Assembly: GCA_963834945.1 (NCBI GenBank)
Contig: CAWIDT010000001.1
Span: 248,001 to 312,000 of the forward strand
Length of the DNA: 64,000 nucleotides
Direction of reading: 5' to 3'
Origin: R-RK-3 sp963834945
GTDB lineage: Bacteria; Pseudomonadota; Alphaproteobacteria; Rhizobiales; Rhodomicrobiaceae
Shown: positions 34,535 through 44,547 of the stretch, one piece after another
How the letters are laid out: every line of letters starts with the position of its first letter
How positions within the stretch are numbered: the stretch's first letter is position 1
Made by a program: the position numbers and the translations under genes
Notes under the pieces: generated by a model
What the model saw: only the letters and a program-made list of their open reading frames with translations
Database searches by the model: none
Told to the model about the DNA's origin: nothing

Positions 34535-36124
34535 CTAAACCGCAGCCATGGCTCCGGGGGCGTTCTTTTCGCGGCGGGTCATCAGCTTGTTGAGCGCGCT
34601 GACATAGGCGCGCGCCGAGGCGACCAGCGTATCCGTATCCGCGCCGCGCCCGGTGACGGTCTTGCCGCCCTCTTCGAGCCGCACGCTCACCTCGGCTTGC
34701 GCGTCGGTGCCTTCGGTGACGGCCTGCACCTGGAACAGCGCCAGGCTCGCCTCATGCGGCACGACCGCCTGGATGGCCTTGAAAGTGGCGTCCACCGGGC
34801 CGTCGCCGGTGCATTCGGCCGTCTTGTGCTGGCCGTCGACATCCAGCGTGATGGTCGCTTTTTGCGGCCCGCCCGTCCCGGCAATCACGGTGAGGGACAA
34901 GACCTTGATGCGGTTATGCGCGGTCGCCATGCCCTGATCGACGATGGCTTCCAGATCTTCGTCAAACACGTGCTTCTTCTTGTCGGCCAGATCCTTCATG
35001 TTCTGGAACGCGGCCTCGAAGGCGTTGTCGCCCAGCTCATAGCCCATTTCGCGCAGCTTTTCGCGCAAGGCGTGGCGGCCGGAATGCTTGCCCATCACCA
35101 GCGAGGACTCTTTCAGGCCGACGCTTTCCGGCGTCATGATCTCGTAGGTCTGGGCGTTCTTCAGCACGCCGTCCTGGTGGATGCCGCTTTCATGGGCGAA
35201 GGCGTTCTTGCCGACGATCGCCTTATTATATTGCACCGGGAACGCCGATACCGCCGAAACCACCTTCGAGGCGCGGGTGATGTAGCGCGCGTCGACGCCG
35301 GTCCAATAGGGCAGCACGTCGTTGCGCGTGTGGATCGCCATGACGACCTCTTCCAGCGCGGCGTTGCCCGCCCGTTCGCCGAGGCCATTGATCGTGCATT
35401 CGATCTGCCGCGCGCCGCCGCGCAGGCCGGCCAGCGAGTTGGCGACCGCCAGCCCGAGGTCGTTATGGCAATGGGTGGAGAAGATCACGCCGTCGCCGCC
35501 GGGCACTTCCTCGCGCAGCATCTTGATCAGCGCGTAGAATTCGTCCGGCGTGGTGTAGCCGACCGTGTCGGGAATATTGATCGTCGTCGCGCCGGCCTTG
35601 ATCGCGGCTTCGACGCAGCGGCGCAGGAAATCCGGCTCGGTGCGGGTGGCGTCCATGGGCGACCACTCCACATCGTCGGTGTAGCTGCGCGCCCGCGTCA
35701 CCGAGGCGACGACGTTGTCATAGACCTGCGCCTGATCCATTTGCAGCTGATATTGGCGGTGCAGCGGCGAGGTGCCGATAAACGTGTGAATGCGCGGACG
35801 CTTGGCGCTGCGCAGCGCTTCGGCGGCGCGGTCGATGTCGCCCATCCCGGCGCGCGCCAGCCCGCAGACCACGGCGTTCTGCACGATCTTGCCGATCTCG
35901 GCGACGGCCTGGAAATCGCCATTCGAGGCGATCGGGAAACCGGCCTCGATGATGTCGACGCCCATTTCATCGAGCAATTCGGCCACCTGCAGCTTCTCTT
36001 CCAGCGTCATCGAGGCGCCCGGCGACTGCTCGCCGTCGCGCAGGGTGGTGTCGAAGATGAAAACACGATTGTCGGCATCACGCTTTACGGGCGCCGCTTC
36101 GTCCGCATTCGCTTCCGTGGTCAT
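34535..36124 (-). CDS. leuA: 2-isopropylmalate synthase
   Basis: 529 residues from MTTEANADEAAP. First committed step of leucine synthesis (2-oxoisovalerate + acetyl-CoA). Catalytic barrel motifs: FDTTLRDGEQSPGASM (metal Asp), HCHNDLGLAVANSLAG (HxH metal ligands), NGLGERAGNAALEEV. A C-terminal LeuA regulatory domain follows (VLSLTVIAGTGGPQKATITL...GADTDTLVASARAYVSALNKL), so leucine feedback is expected. Full length, no frameshift. Confidence 0.97.
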   Translation of the reverse strand: MTTEANADEAAPVKRDADNRVFIFDTTLRDGEQSPGASMTLEEKLQVAELLDEMGVDIIEAGFPIASNGDFQAVAEIGKIVQNAVVCGLARAGMGDIDRAAEALRSAKRPRIHTFIGTSPLHRQYQLQMDQAQVYDNVVASVTRARSYTDDVEWSPMDATRTEPDFLRRCVEAAIKAGATTINIPDTVGYTTPDEFYALIKMLREEVPGGDGVIFSTHCHNDLGLAVANSLAGLRGGARQIECTINGLGERAGNAALEEVVMAIHTRNDVLPYWTGVDARYITRASKVVSAVSAFPVQYNKAIVGKNAFAHESGIHQDGVLKNAQTYEIMTPESVGLKESSLVMGKHSGRHALREKLREMGYELGDNAFEAAFQNMKDLADKKKHVFDEDLEAIVDQGMATAHNRIKVLSLTVIAGTGGPQKATITLDVDGQHKTAECTGDGPVDATFKAIQAVVPHEASLALFQVQAVTEGTDAQAEVSVRLEEGGKTVTGRGADTDTLVASARAYVSALNKLMTRREKNAPGAMAAV

Positions 36125-36709
36125 GGGGTAAGCCCTTATCCGATTTCGGCCTGCTCTCAAGCATAGGCCGTGATTGTTGCGCTGTTGTCGGCGAAATCAA
36201 TCCCCTAAGCGCCCAGCATCAGCCAGACGGCGCTCAGGGGCGGATAAGGAGGAGAAGCGTCGCGGTGTGTAGGGCAGCGGAAACCGGCGAGCAAACGGAA
36301 GGCGGCGCCGAAGCGTCCGTCATCATATCCGATTGCTGTGCGCACTTTGGTTTCAAGGCTGCCACGAAGAATAGGCCGTTACGAGGTGACTACGTTGTAT
36401 CGGATGAACCAGTGCCGATGCAAGCGGTTCCGCAATTGGCGGCGTGGGTCGGTTCGAGTTTTGGCTGGCGCCGTGAAGCGGATGCCGCGGATCTTGGTAG
36501 ATGTTCGTCAGCTGCCGTCTCTGGAACGCGGCGAGGGCCGAACCTCCAGCTACAGACAGAGCCAGCGCATTTTCGGTTCTGGTAAAATGCACAATCGGGT
36601 TATTTCGAATAGATCACCAGCATTTTTATTAATTTATAAGGCCGACAATTCCGCCATCGATCAACTTGATCGTACTTCACATGCTCCGCAGCGTGACTTC
36701 AGGTGTGCA
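36125..36709. other. Intergenic region between leuA and the hybrid kinase
   Basis: About 585 bases between divergent genes. The kinase frame stays open through the right part but shows no domain or convincing start there. The last about 110 bases are clearly AT-rich (ATTTTTATTAATTTATAAGG) and probably hold the kinase promoter. A 321-base open frame at 36265 has no recognisable family. Confidence 0.4.
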
Positions 36710-39439
36710 ATGGATAATGTATCAAAGAGTGTTACATCGCAAAGCCCCACTCTATCCCAAGCACGCAATTTAAGTCCACGCCGAGCCGAGGCTGCCCGCC
36801 TCGCTTCGGTGGGCTTGGGCGCCGTTCTCGTGATCCTCCCTGTGCTGGCGTTGCTCGGAGCGCTATTGACCTACGAAGCAGGCACGGCCGCAAAGCGGGC
36901 AGGCGAGCTCAGCGATGCCTACGAAGACGCTCTCTATGCCGTCGGGGCCGAGGAGTCGTTGGAGCGGAAATATCGGCTGGAACCTGGCAAGGAAGTTCTG
37001 GATCGGCACCGAGAGGCGGGCGTCTCCTGGCTCTCGGCGCTTGATCGCGCGCGCACATTGAGCGGACCCGCAGACCGTGCTGTTATCGACAAGTACACCT
37101 CTTTGCATCAGCAATATCTCGTGGCGATCGGGCATATGTTCGCGGCCGTCGACGCTGGGAACATCGTCCGCGCCACAGAGATCGATGGGGCGGAAGTTGA
37201 TCCGGTCTTCGGTGAGATTGAAACCTGGACCGATGCCGCCACCGCACAACATCGCGCCGAAGCGGCCCAGAATATGGCTTCACTGTTCGCCGTTCAGGCG
37301 GGTGTGCTTGTCGCAACACCCATCATATTGGTGCTGGGCATGGGCTTGGTCGTCCTGTTCTGGCATGTGCTGGGTGCATACCGCAAGCAGGCCTTGGAGG
37401 CCACAGAGAACGAGGCGGCCGCCATCGGCCGCAGCGAAAAACGGTTCCGCGCTCTCGTTCACAGCTCTTCCGACATGGTACTCATCTCCGATTCCGACGG
37501 TAAAGTTACATATCAGGGGCCAATGAGTCAGAGCGCCTGGCGCTACCAAGGCGATGAGTTGATGGGGCGATCAATAGCGACGTTCATCCACCCCGACGAT
37601 CAGGCTATCTGGCTGAACCTACTGGAGGAATTGCGAGCCACGGCAGGGTCGGGGGAAACCAAGAGCACAGAACTGCGGCTGCGCAATGCAGAAGGCGCCT
37701 GGCGCTACGCCCAGCTTATCCTGACCGACCTCCTGCATGAACCTGCGGTTGAAGGGTTGGTCGCGACCGCCCGCGACATCACCGAGCGCCGATCGTTTGA
37801 GGAGCAGCTCATTAACGAAAGAGACAGGGCGATCGCGCTCGAAAAGACAAAGCGCGAGTTCCTCGCGATGATGAGCCACGAATTACGTACGCCGATGAAT
37901 GGCGTTCTCGGTTTTGCAAATCTGCTTCTGAGCAGTGGGCTTGACGCACAACAGAAGGATTATGCCGAGTTAATACACTCCTCGGGCGAAACGTTGTTGG
38001 CCCTCTTGAATGACATTCTGGACTTCTCGAAAATCGAGGCAGGCGCATTAGAATTGGAGGTGGAGGATTTCTCGCTAGCCAGTGTTGTTTCGAATGTGGT
38101 CACTCTGCTTGGCCCTCAAGCTTCCGCCAAAAGGCTTGACCTCAGTGCCTATGTCGACCCCTCATTGCCTGTTAAATTGAGAGGGGATCCCGGTAGGCTG
38201 CGGCAAATCCTGCTCAATCTCGTCGGCAATGCGATAAAGTTCACAGAAAGCGGAGCCGTCGCCGTTGAGGTACGTCAGGAGGAGCGCGGCGATGAAGAGG
38301 GTTGCGCGATCACCTGCTCCGTGATCGACACCGGCATCGGCATTCCAAAAGACAAGCAGGAATGCATCTTTGATCGTTTCACTCAGGTTGATGCGTCCTC
38401 GAGCCGCAAATATGAGGGAACAGGTCTGGGTCTTCCGATCTGCAAGGAACTTGCCAATCTCATGGGTGGCGAAATCTACGTAGAAAGCACGCCCGACAAA
38501 GGAAGTACCTTCTCGGTGCGCGTCAGACTTAAGAACGTGATCCCACCCGCCGAAAAGATTGCTGACGGTATCGCGCACAAGATTACCGACAAGAAGATCC
38601 TCGTTGTCGACGACAATGCTCTAAATCGACGGATTTTTAAGCTGCAACTGGAAGGCTTTGGGGCGCAAGTCGATTGTGTGGCTGACGCGCACGGGGCGCT
38701 TGCCGCCCTTTCGGGGGCGGCAAAGTCTACAAAGCCCTATCAGCTCGTAATTATCGATCAGATGATGCCGGAGACGGATGGGCTCACTTTGAGGAGCTTG
38801 ATTGCGAAGCGAGCCGAGTTGCAGAGTCTAAAAACGGTCATCTCATCCTCCGCTGGGATCCAGTCGGATGCGCAGGCAAGAGCCCTCGGCTTTGACGCCG
38901 CATGCCCGAAACCTGTGATGCAGGAGAAGCTGATTGCAAAGATTTACGAGCTTTTAGTGTCGCCCCATCGTGACTCGGCGCTTTTGGCAGGTTCCAGAAC
39001 GGCCATTGAACCCTCCAGTCGCCAAAAAGATGGGAAATGGCGCATCCTTGTCGCGGAAGACAATCCGTCCAATCAGCGTCTTATGGTTGCGCTGCTCGAG
39101 GGCGCTGGCTATAGCGTTGACGTCGCCGCCGACGGTATTGAGGCCGTGCACGCGGCGCAGCGTTTGCCCTACGATCTTATCCTTATGGACATACGCATGC
39201 CCGCTATGAGTGGGATCGAGGCGACAAAGCGAATCCGCTTGATGCAATCTCCGATCTCGGAATGTCCCATTCTGGCTCTCACGGCCAACGCGATGTCAGG
39301 CGACAAAGAGGAATACCTCGCGGCGGGGCTAAACGACTATATCTCGAAGCCCGTTGATTCCGATGCGCTTCTCTCGAAGATAAAAGGCTATTTTGACGAT
39401 CGAACACAGCGGCCGAAAAATACGGCGGCATGCGCGTAA
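36710..39439 (+). CDS. Hybrid sensor histidine kinase (PAS, HisKA, HATPase, two receiver domains)
   Basis: 909 residues from ATG 36710. Two membrane helices (about 33-55 and about 205-228) enclose a periplasmic helical sensor region. Then a PAS domain (about 245-365; DMVLISDSDGKV), HisKA with MMSHELRTPMNG (His about 389), HATPase_c with NLVGNAIKF, DTGIGIP and GTGLGL, and two receiver domains: ILVVDDN..IIDQMMPE (Asp about 683) and ILVAEDN..LMDIRMPA (Asp about 826), each with its Lys. No Hpt domain, so a separate phosphotransfer protein is needed. GC is lower than in the flanks. No cognate regulator nearby. The 3' end abuts a truncated foreign-strand gene, which suggests insertion. Confidence 0.93.
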   Translation: MDNVSKSVTSQSPTLSQARNLSPRRAEAARLASVGLGAVLVILPVLALLGALLTYEAGTAAKRAGELSDAYEDALYAVGAEESLERKYRLEPGKEVLDRHREAGVSWLSALDRARTLSGPADRAVIDKYTSLHQQYLVAIGHMFAAVDAGNIVRATEIDGAEVDPVFGEIETWTDAATAQHRAEAAQNMASLFAVQAGVLVATPIILVLGMGLVVLFWHVLGAYRKQALEATENEAAAIGRSEKRFRALVHSSSDMVLISDSDGKVTYQGPMSQSAWRYQGDELMGRSIATFIHPDDQAIWLNLLEELRATAGSGETKSTELRLRNAEGAWRYAQLILTDLLHEPAVEGLVATARDITERRSFEEQLINERDRAIALEKTKREFLAMMSHELRTPMNGVLGFANLLLSSGLDAQQKDYAELIHSSGETLLALLNDILDFSKIEAGALELEVEDFSLASVVSNVVTLLGPQASAKRLDLSAYVDPSLPVKLRGDPGRLRQILLNLVGNAIKFTESGAVAVEVRQEERGDEEGCAITCSVIDTGIGIPKDKQECIFDRFTQVDASSSRKYEGTGLGLPICKELANLMGGEIYVESTPDKGSTFSVRVRLKNVIPPAEKIADGIAHKITDKKILVVDDNALNRRIFKLQLEGFGAQVDCVADAHGALAALSGAAKSTKPYQLVIIDQMMPETDGLTLRSLIAKRAELQSLKTVISSSAGIQSDAQARALGFDAACPKPVMQEKLIAKIYELLVSPHRDSALLAGSRTAIEPSSRQKDGKWRILVAEDNPSNQRLMVALLEGAGYSVDVAADGIEAVHAAQRLPYDLILMDIRMPAMSGIEATKRIRLMQSPISECPILALTANAMSGDKEEYLAAGLNDYISKPVDSDALLSKIKGYFDDRTQRPKNTAACA

Positions 39440-39640
39440 CCTGATATTGGCATCCTGCACACCGGCCTTGCGGTAGAAGGCGACCGCCACCTCGACGACG
39501 CTGTGCCGGACGGTGTCGTCCTTGCTGCTGGAGAAGATGTAGACCTTGTCGGCGCGCAACGCGGCGAGCGGGTCGATTTTGCCATCTTGCACCTCGCGCT
39601 CCGCCATATTGCACGAGGCCAGCCGCATCCAGCACCCCGC
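39440..39640 (-). pseudogene. Remnant of a poly(3-hydroxybutyrate) depolymerase-like gene
   Basis: About 60 codons read EVQDGKIDPLAALRADKVYIF, then SSSKDDTVRHSVVEVAVAFY and RKAGVQDANIR. This matches the middle-to-late part of extracellular PHB depolymerases (G.IDPL..L....VYIFSGT.D.TV...VV.A...FY...GV...NI). No lipase box or N-terminal half is seen upstream, and the similarity stops at the 3' edge of the kinase gene. Both ends are missing, so it cannot be functional. Confidence 0.55.
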
Positions 39641-39646
39641 CGTGCT

Positions 39647-40562
39647 TTAGCTCAGCGTCACGGCGCGCACCCACCAGGCGGAGCGGTGCTGGCGGATGGC
39701 GTCGGCGGCGGCTTGCGCGTCTGGAGCGTTCGCGAACAGGGCAAAGCAGGTCGGCCCGCTGCCCGAGAGGCGCGACAGCAGCGCGCCTTGCGCCTCGCCG
39801 AGCATGCCAAGACTTCTCGCCGATCACGGGGAGCAGCCGGCGCGCCGGACGTTCCAGATCGTTGCTGCGCGCCCTGGCATATGCGGCAAGCTCGGCCGCA
39901 TCGGCGAATGCCGGGATGAGCGGGGCGGCGGGTGCGGCGGCGAGCGGGGCGGCGGCCAGTTCGCGGAAGACGTCCCTGGTTGAGAGCGGCAGCATCGGAT
40001 TGACGAGCACCGCCGGAACCGGCGCGAGCGGCGGAAGCGGATGCAGCGTGTCGCCGATGCCTGTCATGATCGCGGCGCTGGCCAGCAGGCAGCACGGGAC
40101 ATCGGCTCCGATGCCCGCCGCGAGGTCCAGCAGCGCCGAGCGCTGCATCGGCTCGCCTTCCGCCGAGAGCATGCGCAGTGCCGCCGCCGCGTCAGCGGAC
40201 CCGCCGCCAAGGCCCGCGGCGACCGGGATGTGCTTGACCAGATGAAACGTGCCGCCGGCCTCGCCTCCCCTCAGCGCCGCATAAGCGCGAGCGGTTTGCT
40301 CCAGCAGATTGTCGCCCTCAAGCGCGCTGGCGAACGGCCCGGTCACGCTGAGCGAGAACGCACCGCCGGGGCGATATTCAAGGATGTCGCCGAAATCGGC
40401 GAACAGAACCAGGCTTTCCAGCTCGTGATAACCGTCCGGCCGCCTGCCCTTGATCTCAAGCGTCAGGTTAATTTTGGCGCGTGCCAGTTCCGACGCCGCG
40501 TGCGGCGCATCGAACACGGCACCTCCGCCCGCACTGGAAAACGACGGCTCGACGCGGCTCAC
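39647..40562 (-). CDS. ispE: 4-diphosphocytidyl-2-C-methyl-D-erythritol kinase (one +1 frameshift)
   Basis: About 304 residues when corrected. Phosphorylates CDP-ME in the MEP isoprenoid pathway. GHMP-kinase signatures: ARAKINLTLEIKGRRPDGYHEL at the start, and IPVAAGLGGGSADAAAALR as the ATP loop. After NDLERPARRLLPVIGE the frame breaks (about 39812); one base removed restores MLGEAQGALLSRLSGSGPTCFALF (motif 3) and a TAA at 39647. The GTG start overlaps the stop of the upstream TPR gene by 4 bases, so the two are translationally coupled. Confidence 0.93.
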
Positions 40563-42337
40563 TTCGCCTCGGTCGCCGAGGGGTTGTTGGCGTCCAGCGA
40601 CGCGCGCGTATTCGGGTCGTCGGTCAGTCCGGCTTCGAGCTTTTTCTTGATCTTGGCTTCGTCCTCGGCCTCGGGCTTGAGGTCAAGCGCCTGTTTCCAC
40701 TGGAACTTTGCCTCCAGCTGACGGCCGACCTTCCAATAGGCATCGCCCAGATGGTCGTTGATGACGGGATCGTCCGGCTTCAGCTCGACAGCCCTTTCGA
40801 GCTGCTTCACCGCCTGCGCATAGTCGCTCTGCCGGTAATAGGCCCAGCCGAGACTGTCGACGAAATAGCCGTCATTCGGGCGCTTCTGCACCGCTTTGCG
40901 GATCAGGTCCATTGCCTCTTTGAGGTTGAGGTTCTGATCAACCCAGGAATAGCCGAGATAGTTGAGCGTCAGTTCCTGGTTCGAATCCAGCTCCAGCGCC
41001 TTTTTCAGGTCGGCTTCGGATTTGGGCCAATCCTTCATCCGCTCATAGCTGACGCCGCGCGCATAGTAGACAGACCAATGCGCCTTGTCCTCGGGTCCGA
41101 GTCTGGCGATCGCCTTGGTGTAATAATCCACCGCCTCGGCATATTCCTTATTGCTGCGCAGGAGATTGCCCAAGGTGTAATAGGCGCGCATATCGTCCGG
41201 ATATGCGACGATGAGTTCCTTGAGCAAGGCTTTCGCGTCTTCGATCTTTTCCAGCGAATTCAGATCGTAAGCCTTGCGAAGCTGCGCATTCAGCCACAAG
41301 GGCGATGCGCGGGGCACCTCCTGGAAGGATCCGGCCGCGAGATCATAGCTCTTGAGCTGGTCGTACAACTCGCCCAGCGCATAATGCGCAACGGTGTAGT
41401 CCGGCTTGGCGAACAGCGCGAGTTGCAGATAAATCTGCCCCGCATCCACGACGCCATCGCCGGCAAGCGCCTCGCCGATGCCCTGGAACACTTCCGCGAG
41501 CCCTTCGGTGGCGCTCGTCACGACGAGGCTGGGCTTCTTGCCCGCATCCAGCTCATCGGCCAGCGCCTTGACGAGCGGATTGGCGTTGGGCGCCTCCAGA
41601 TGCGGAGCGAGGATCGTCTTCGCCAGGGCGACATCGCCCCAAAAGGCTGCGTGACGCGCATAGGCGACCGAGGCCCGCATATTGCGCGGGTTCTTGGTGT
41701 AGAGCTTCTTGTAAGCCGCCGCCGCCGTGGCGCGCTGCTTGGCGATATCGGCAATCATGGCGCGATGGAGCAGCGCGATCTGCTGCGATCCTTCCGTCTG
41801 CGCCGCCCCGCTGTCCGTGGTGAGCTTGAGCGCGTTTTTGACGCGGCCCCTGGCCAGTTCGGTCCAGGCGCGGGCGAGATTGGCCGTGAGGTCGGCGATG
41901 GGACCGGTGCCGCCGGCCTTGAAATATTTGTCCGCGGCGGCGTATTGTTTTTTCTGGACGGCGTCGATGCCCATAAAAAAGCTGGCGACCTTGTGCTCGT
42001 CGTCCCGTGCGACAAGATCACGCGCCAGGGGAAGGGCTTCGTCGAACTTGCCGGTGGCAATTTTGAGCTGGAATGCGTCCTCCAGTATTTCCTTACTGTC
42101 GGGGTCTTTCTGCAGGGCTTCCTTATAATATTCGGCAGCCTTTTCATTGTCGCGCTCGCTGCGCGCCAAGCGGCCGGCAAGATAACTGCCCAACAGGGAA
42201 TTACTGTCTTCCAATTGATACGTTGAAACATCAGCCGTATCATTTTCCAAAGCCTGAATCCGGCCGGTGGCGAATACCGCGAGAAGGCCGCCAATAACCA
42301 ATGTTGAGGCATTTAGCTTTAATCTGAAGGTTTTCAT
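40559..42337 (-). CDS. Exported TPR-repeat protein
   Basis: 592 residues. N-terminal membrane or signal segment (LNASTLVIGGLLAVFATGRIQA), then TPR units throughout, clearest in the second half: AYYTLGNLLRSNKEYAEAVDYYTKAI, HWSVYYARGVSYERMKDWPKSEADLKKAL, GWAYYRQSDYAQAVKQLERAVELKPDDPVINDHLGDAY. Typical of alphaproteobacterial TPR proteins upstream of ispE, probably in the periplasm or membrane-anchored. A ribosome site (AAAGGG) precedes the ATG. The last 4 bases overlap ispE. Confidence 0.9.
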   Translation of the reverse strand: MKTFRLKLNASTLVIGGLLAVFATGRIQALENDTADVSTYQLEDSNSLLGSYLAGRLARSERDNEKAAEYYKEALQKDPDSKEILEDAFQLKIATGKFDEALPLARDLVARDDEHKVASFFMGIDAVQKKQYAAADKYFKAGGTGPIADLTANLARAWTELARGRVKNALKLTTDSGAAQTEGSQQIALLHRAMIADIAKQRATAAAAYKKLYTKNPRNMRASVAYARHAAFWGDVALAKTILAPHLEAPNANPLVKALADELDAGKKPSLVVTSATEGLAEVFQGIGEALAGDGVVDAGQIYLQLALFAKPDYTVAHYALGELYDQLKSYDLAAGSFQEVPRASPLWLNAQLRKAYDLNSLEKIEDAKALLKELIVAYPDDMRAYYTLGNLLRSNKEYAEAVDYYTKAIARLGPEDKAHWSVYYARGVSYERMKDWPKSEADLKKALELDSNQELTLNYLGYSWVDQNLNLKEAMDLIRKAVQKRPNDGYFVDSLGWAYYRQSDYAQAVKQLERAVELKPDDPVINDHLGDAYWKVGRQLEAKFQWKQALDLKPEAEDEAKIKKKLEAGLTDDPNTRASLDANNPSATEAK

Positions 42338-42546
42338 AGAACCCTTTTCGGTGGCGCTTTCGCTGTGGCGTCAAACGCAATTTCAATTTCAAAAATAGCC
42401 TAGCATAACGTTTTGGCCAAATCACGCCCTTGCGGGTGCTGCCTGTGTGGCATGTTTGATCTTCGGAAAAAGGCGAGCTTTTGGCAAAGAAGACGATTTC
42501 CGACTCGGCCGCTCCGCAAGATGAGATTTCGTAACACGCCGCGCAG

Positions 42547-43599
42547 TCAGCGCGCGCCTCCGCCCTCGGTCTGCAGCCAGGCGGCGCAGCAGGCCTTGGC
42601 CAGATCGCGCACGCGCAGGATGTAGCTCTGCCGTTCAGTGACGGAGATGACGCCGCGCGCGTCCAGTAGATTGAAAATATGCGACGCCTTGATGCACTGG
42701 TCGTAGGCCGGCAGCGCCATCTTGTGACGCATATCGTTGCTGCCGGCGACAGGCGCCCCAGCCGCGAGCAGCGCCTTGCACTCTTTCTCGGCGTCGCGGA
42801 AGCGCTGCAACAGCATCTCGGTGTCGGCGAACTCGAAATTGTGCCGCGAATATTCCTGCTCGGCCTGCAGGAACACATCGCCATAGGTGACCTTGCGTTC
42901 GTCGTCGCGGCCGTTGAAGTTCAGGTCGTAAACCCGGTCCACGCCCTGGCAGTACATGGCCAGCCGCTCAAGTCCGTAGGTGAGTTCGCCCGAAACCGGA
43001 TCGCAATCGAAGCCGCCGACCTGCTGAAAATAGGTGAACTGGGACACTTCCATGCCGTCGCACCAGACTTCCCAGCCCAGGCCCCAGGCGCCCAGCGTCG
43101 GGCTTTCCCAATCGTCTTCGACAAAGCGGATGTCGTGATTGTCAGGGTCCAGCCCGATCTTGTACAGGCTCTGCAAATAGAGGTCCTGAATGTCTGGCGG
43201 TGAGGGCTTCATGATCACCTGAAACTGGTAATAGTGCTGAAGCCGGTTCGGATTCTCGCCGTAGCGCCCATCCTTGGGGCGGCGGGACGGCTGGACGTAG
43301 GCGGCATTCCAGGGTTTGGGCCCGAGCGAGCGCAGGGTGGTCGCGGGATGAAAGGTGCCCGCGCCGACTTCCATATCATAAGGTTGCAGAATGACGCAGC
43401 CTTGGGCGGCCCAGAATTGCTGCAAGGTCAGGATGAGATCCTGGAAGGATTTGTCGGGCCGCAATTCGCCCATGCGGGATGAGGCAGGCTGATCGCGCCC
43501 TGCCGCATGAGATTTCGCAACCGGCTTTTTCTTTGGGGAAGCGGTTTTCGCCGCCGGGTCCGCCTTTTCGGCGGCAGCAAGAGATTTCATCGGGGTCAT
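42547..43599 (-). CDS. glyQ: Glycyl-tRNA synthetase alpha subunit
   Basis: 350 residues. Catalytic class II subunit of bacterial GlyRS: FQDLILTLQQFWAAQGCVILQPYDMEVGAGTFHPATTLRSLGP, VQPSRRPKDGRYGENPNRLQHYYQFQV, GWEVWCDGMEVSQFTYFQQVGG and YGLERLAMYCQ. Family members normally begin near RPDKSFQDL; here about 45 extra Lys/Ala-rich residues precede, so the true start may be the ATG at 43473. glyS is 13 kb away on the opposite strand. The gap to the TPR gene (42338-42546) holds no gene. Confidence 0.95.
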   Translation of the reverse strand: MTPMKSLAAAEKADPAAKTASPKKKPVAKSHAAGRDQPASSRMGELRPDKSFQDLILTLQQFWAAQGCVILQPYDMEVGAGTFHPATTLRSLGPKPWNAAYVQPSRRPKDGRYGENPNRLQHYYQFQVIMKPSPPDIQDLYLQSLYKIGLDPDNHDIRFVEDDWESPTLGAWGLGWEVWCDGMEVSQFTYFQQVGGFDCDPVSGELTYGLERLAMYCQGVDRVYDLNFNGRDDERKVTYGDVFLQAEQEYSRHNFEFADTEMLLQRFRDAEKECKALLAAGAPVAGSNDMRHKMALPAYDQCIKASHIFNLLDARGVISVTERQSYILRVRDLAKACCAAWLQTEGGGAR

Positions 43600-43871
43600 G
43601 GGAGGGCCGCGCTGGTGATCGAGGCGGGAACCCTAGAACGGCTGACGATCCAGGGTCAAGCCGTGTGGGCCGGTGTCGATCTCGCCTCGCGCCGCATCCG
43701 TGGCCGGCGGGTGCGAACATGCAAAGCTCTCTCTTTGCATGAAAGAGCTCCCCAAGCTTTTCTGTAGTTTTTGTAATGGAACAACGATCCCTTTGGCGCG
43801 TTACCGAAAATCCAATGAATAATTATCCAAAGCGTTGCCGATCGGAATAGTATTTAAGTCTGGAGAGTGGA

Positions 43872-44540
43872 ATGAAGCAATTATATCTGTCCGTCGCTGG
43901 AGCCTTGCTTCTGGCGGGAAGCATGGCAGCCTATGCCCAGGCCCAAGACTCCAAGGAGCCGTTGGTCGAGGAACAGAAGCCCAACCAGGGCAAAAAGCCG
44001 GAACAAGGCTCGCAGCAGAAACCTCAGCCCAAGGAAGAACAGGGCAACAAGGCCAAGACCGGACAAGCTGGAGAGGCTGAACGCAAAGGCGGTCAGGACC
44101 ATAAGCGCAGCGAACAAACCGACAAAAGCGGTCCCTCCAAAGAGACCGACAAAAAAGACGCCATGAAACAGCGCGGAGACGAAGACAAGGGCGCAAAGTC
44201 GGGGGCCGGGTCCCAGGATAACAAGAGCGCTCAGAAAAACGCCGACGACAACAAAGATAAGGGCCACGGCAAGCGCCACGCGCATAAGAATTTCGAGCCC
44301 AAACAGCGCACGGTGATCAAAGAGACGATCGTGAAACGCCACGTGCGTCCGGCGAAGATCAACTTCTCGATCAATGTCGGGGCCGTCATCCCGCGCACCG
44401 TAACGCTGTACGATCTGCCGCCGGTGTTTATCGAATATGAGCCGGACTACGCAAACTATAAATATATCCTCGCCGACGACGACACCATTCTCGTTATCGA
44501 TCCGGACACATGGGAAATCGTCGACGTCATCAAAATCTGA
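43872..44540 (+). CDS. Secreted DUF1236 protein with charged low-complexity region
   Basis: 222 residues. Signal peptide (MKQLYLSVAGALLLAGSMAAYAQA), then about 120 residues very rich in Lys, Gln, Asp, Gly and Ser (QNKSAQKNADDNKDKGHGK-like), then the DUF1236 module: INFSINVGAVIPRTVTLYDLPPVFIEYEPDY..YKYILADDDTILVIDP.TWEIVDVI. DUF1236 proteins are frequent, mostly uncharacterised secreted proteins of Hyphomicrobiales. Stand-alone, followed by a strong terminator. Confidence 0.88.
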   Translation: MKQLYLSVAGALLLAGSMAAYAQAQDSKEPLVEEQKPNQGKKPEQGSQQKPQPKEEQGNKAKTGQAGEAERKGGQDHKRSEQTDKSGPSKETDKKDAMKQRGDEDKGAKSGAGSQDNKSAQKNADDNKDKGHGKRHAHKNFEPKQRTVIKETIVKRHVRPAKINFSINVGAVIPRTVTLYDLPPVFIEYEPDYANYKYILADDDTILVIDPDTWEIVDVIKI

Positions 44541-44547
44541 CCCTGAA

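Noticed and set aside
36338..36709. N-terminal extension of the hybrid kinase by about 124 residues
   Set aside because: The extension is Arg/Cys-rich, without helices or domains. ATG 36710 leads directly into the basic stretch before the first membrane helix.
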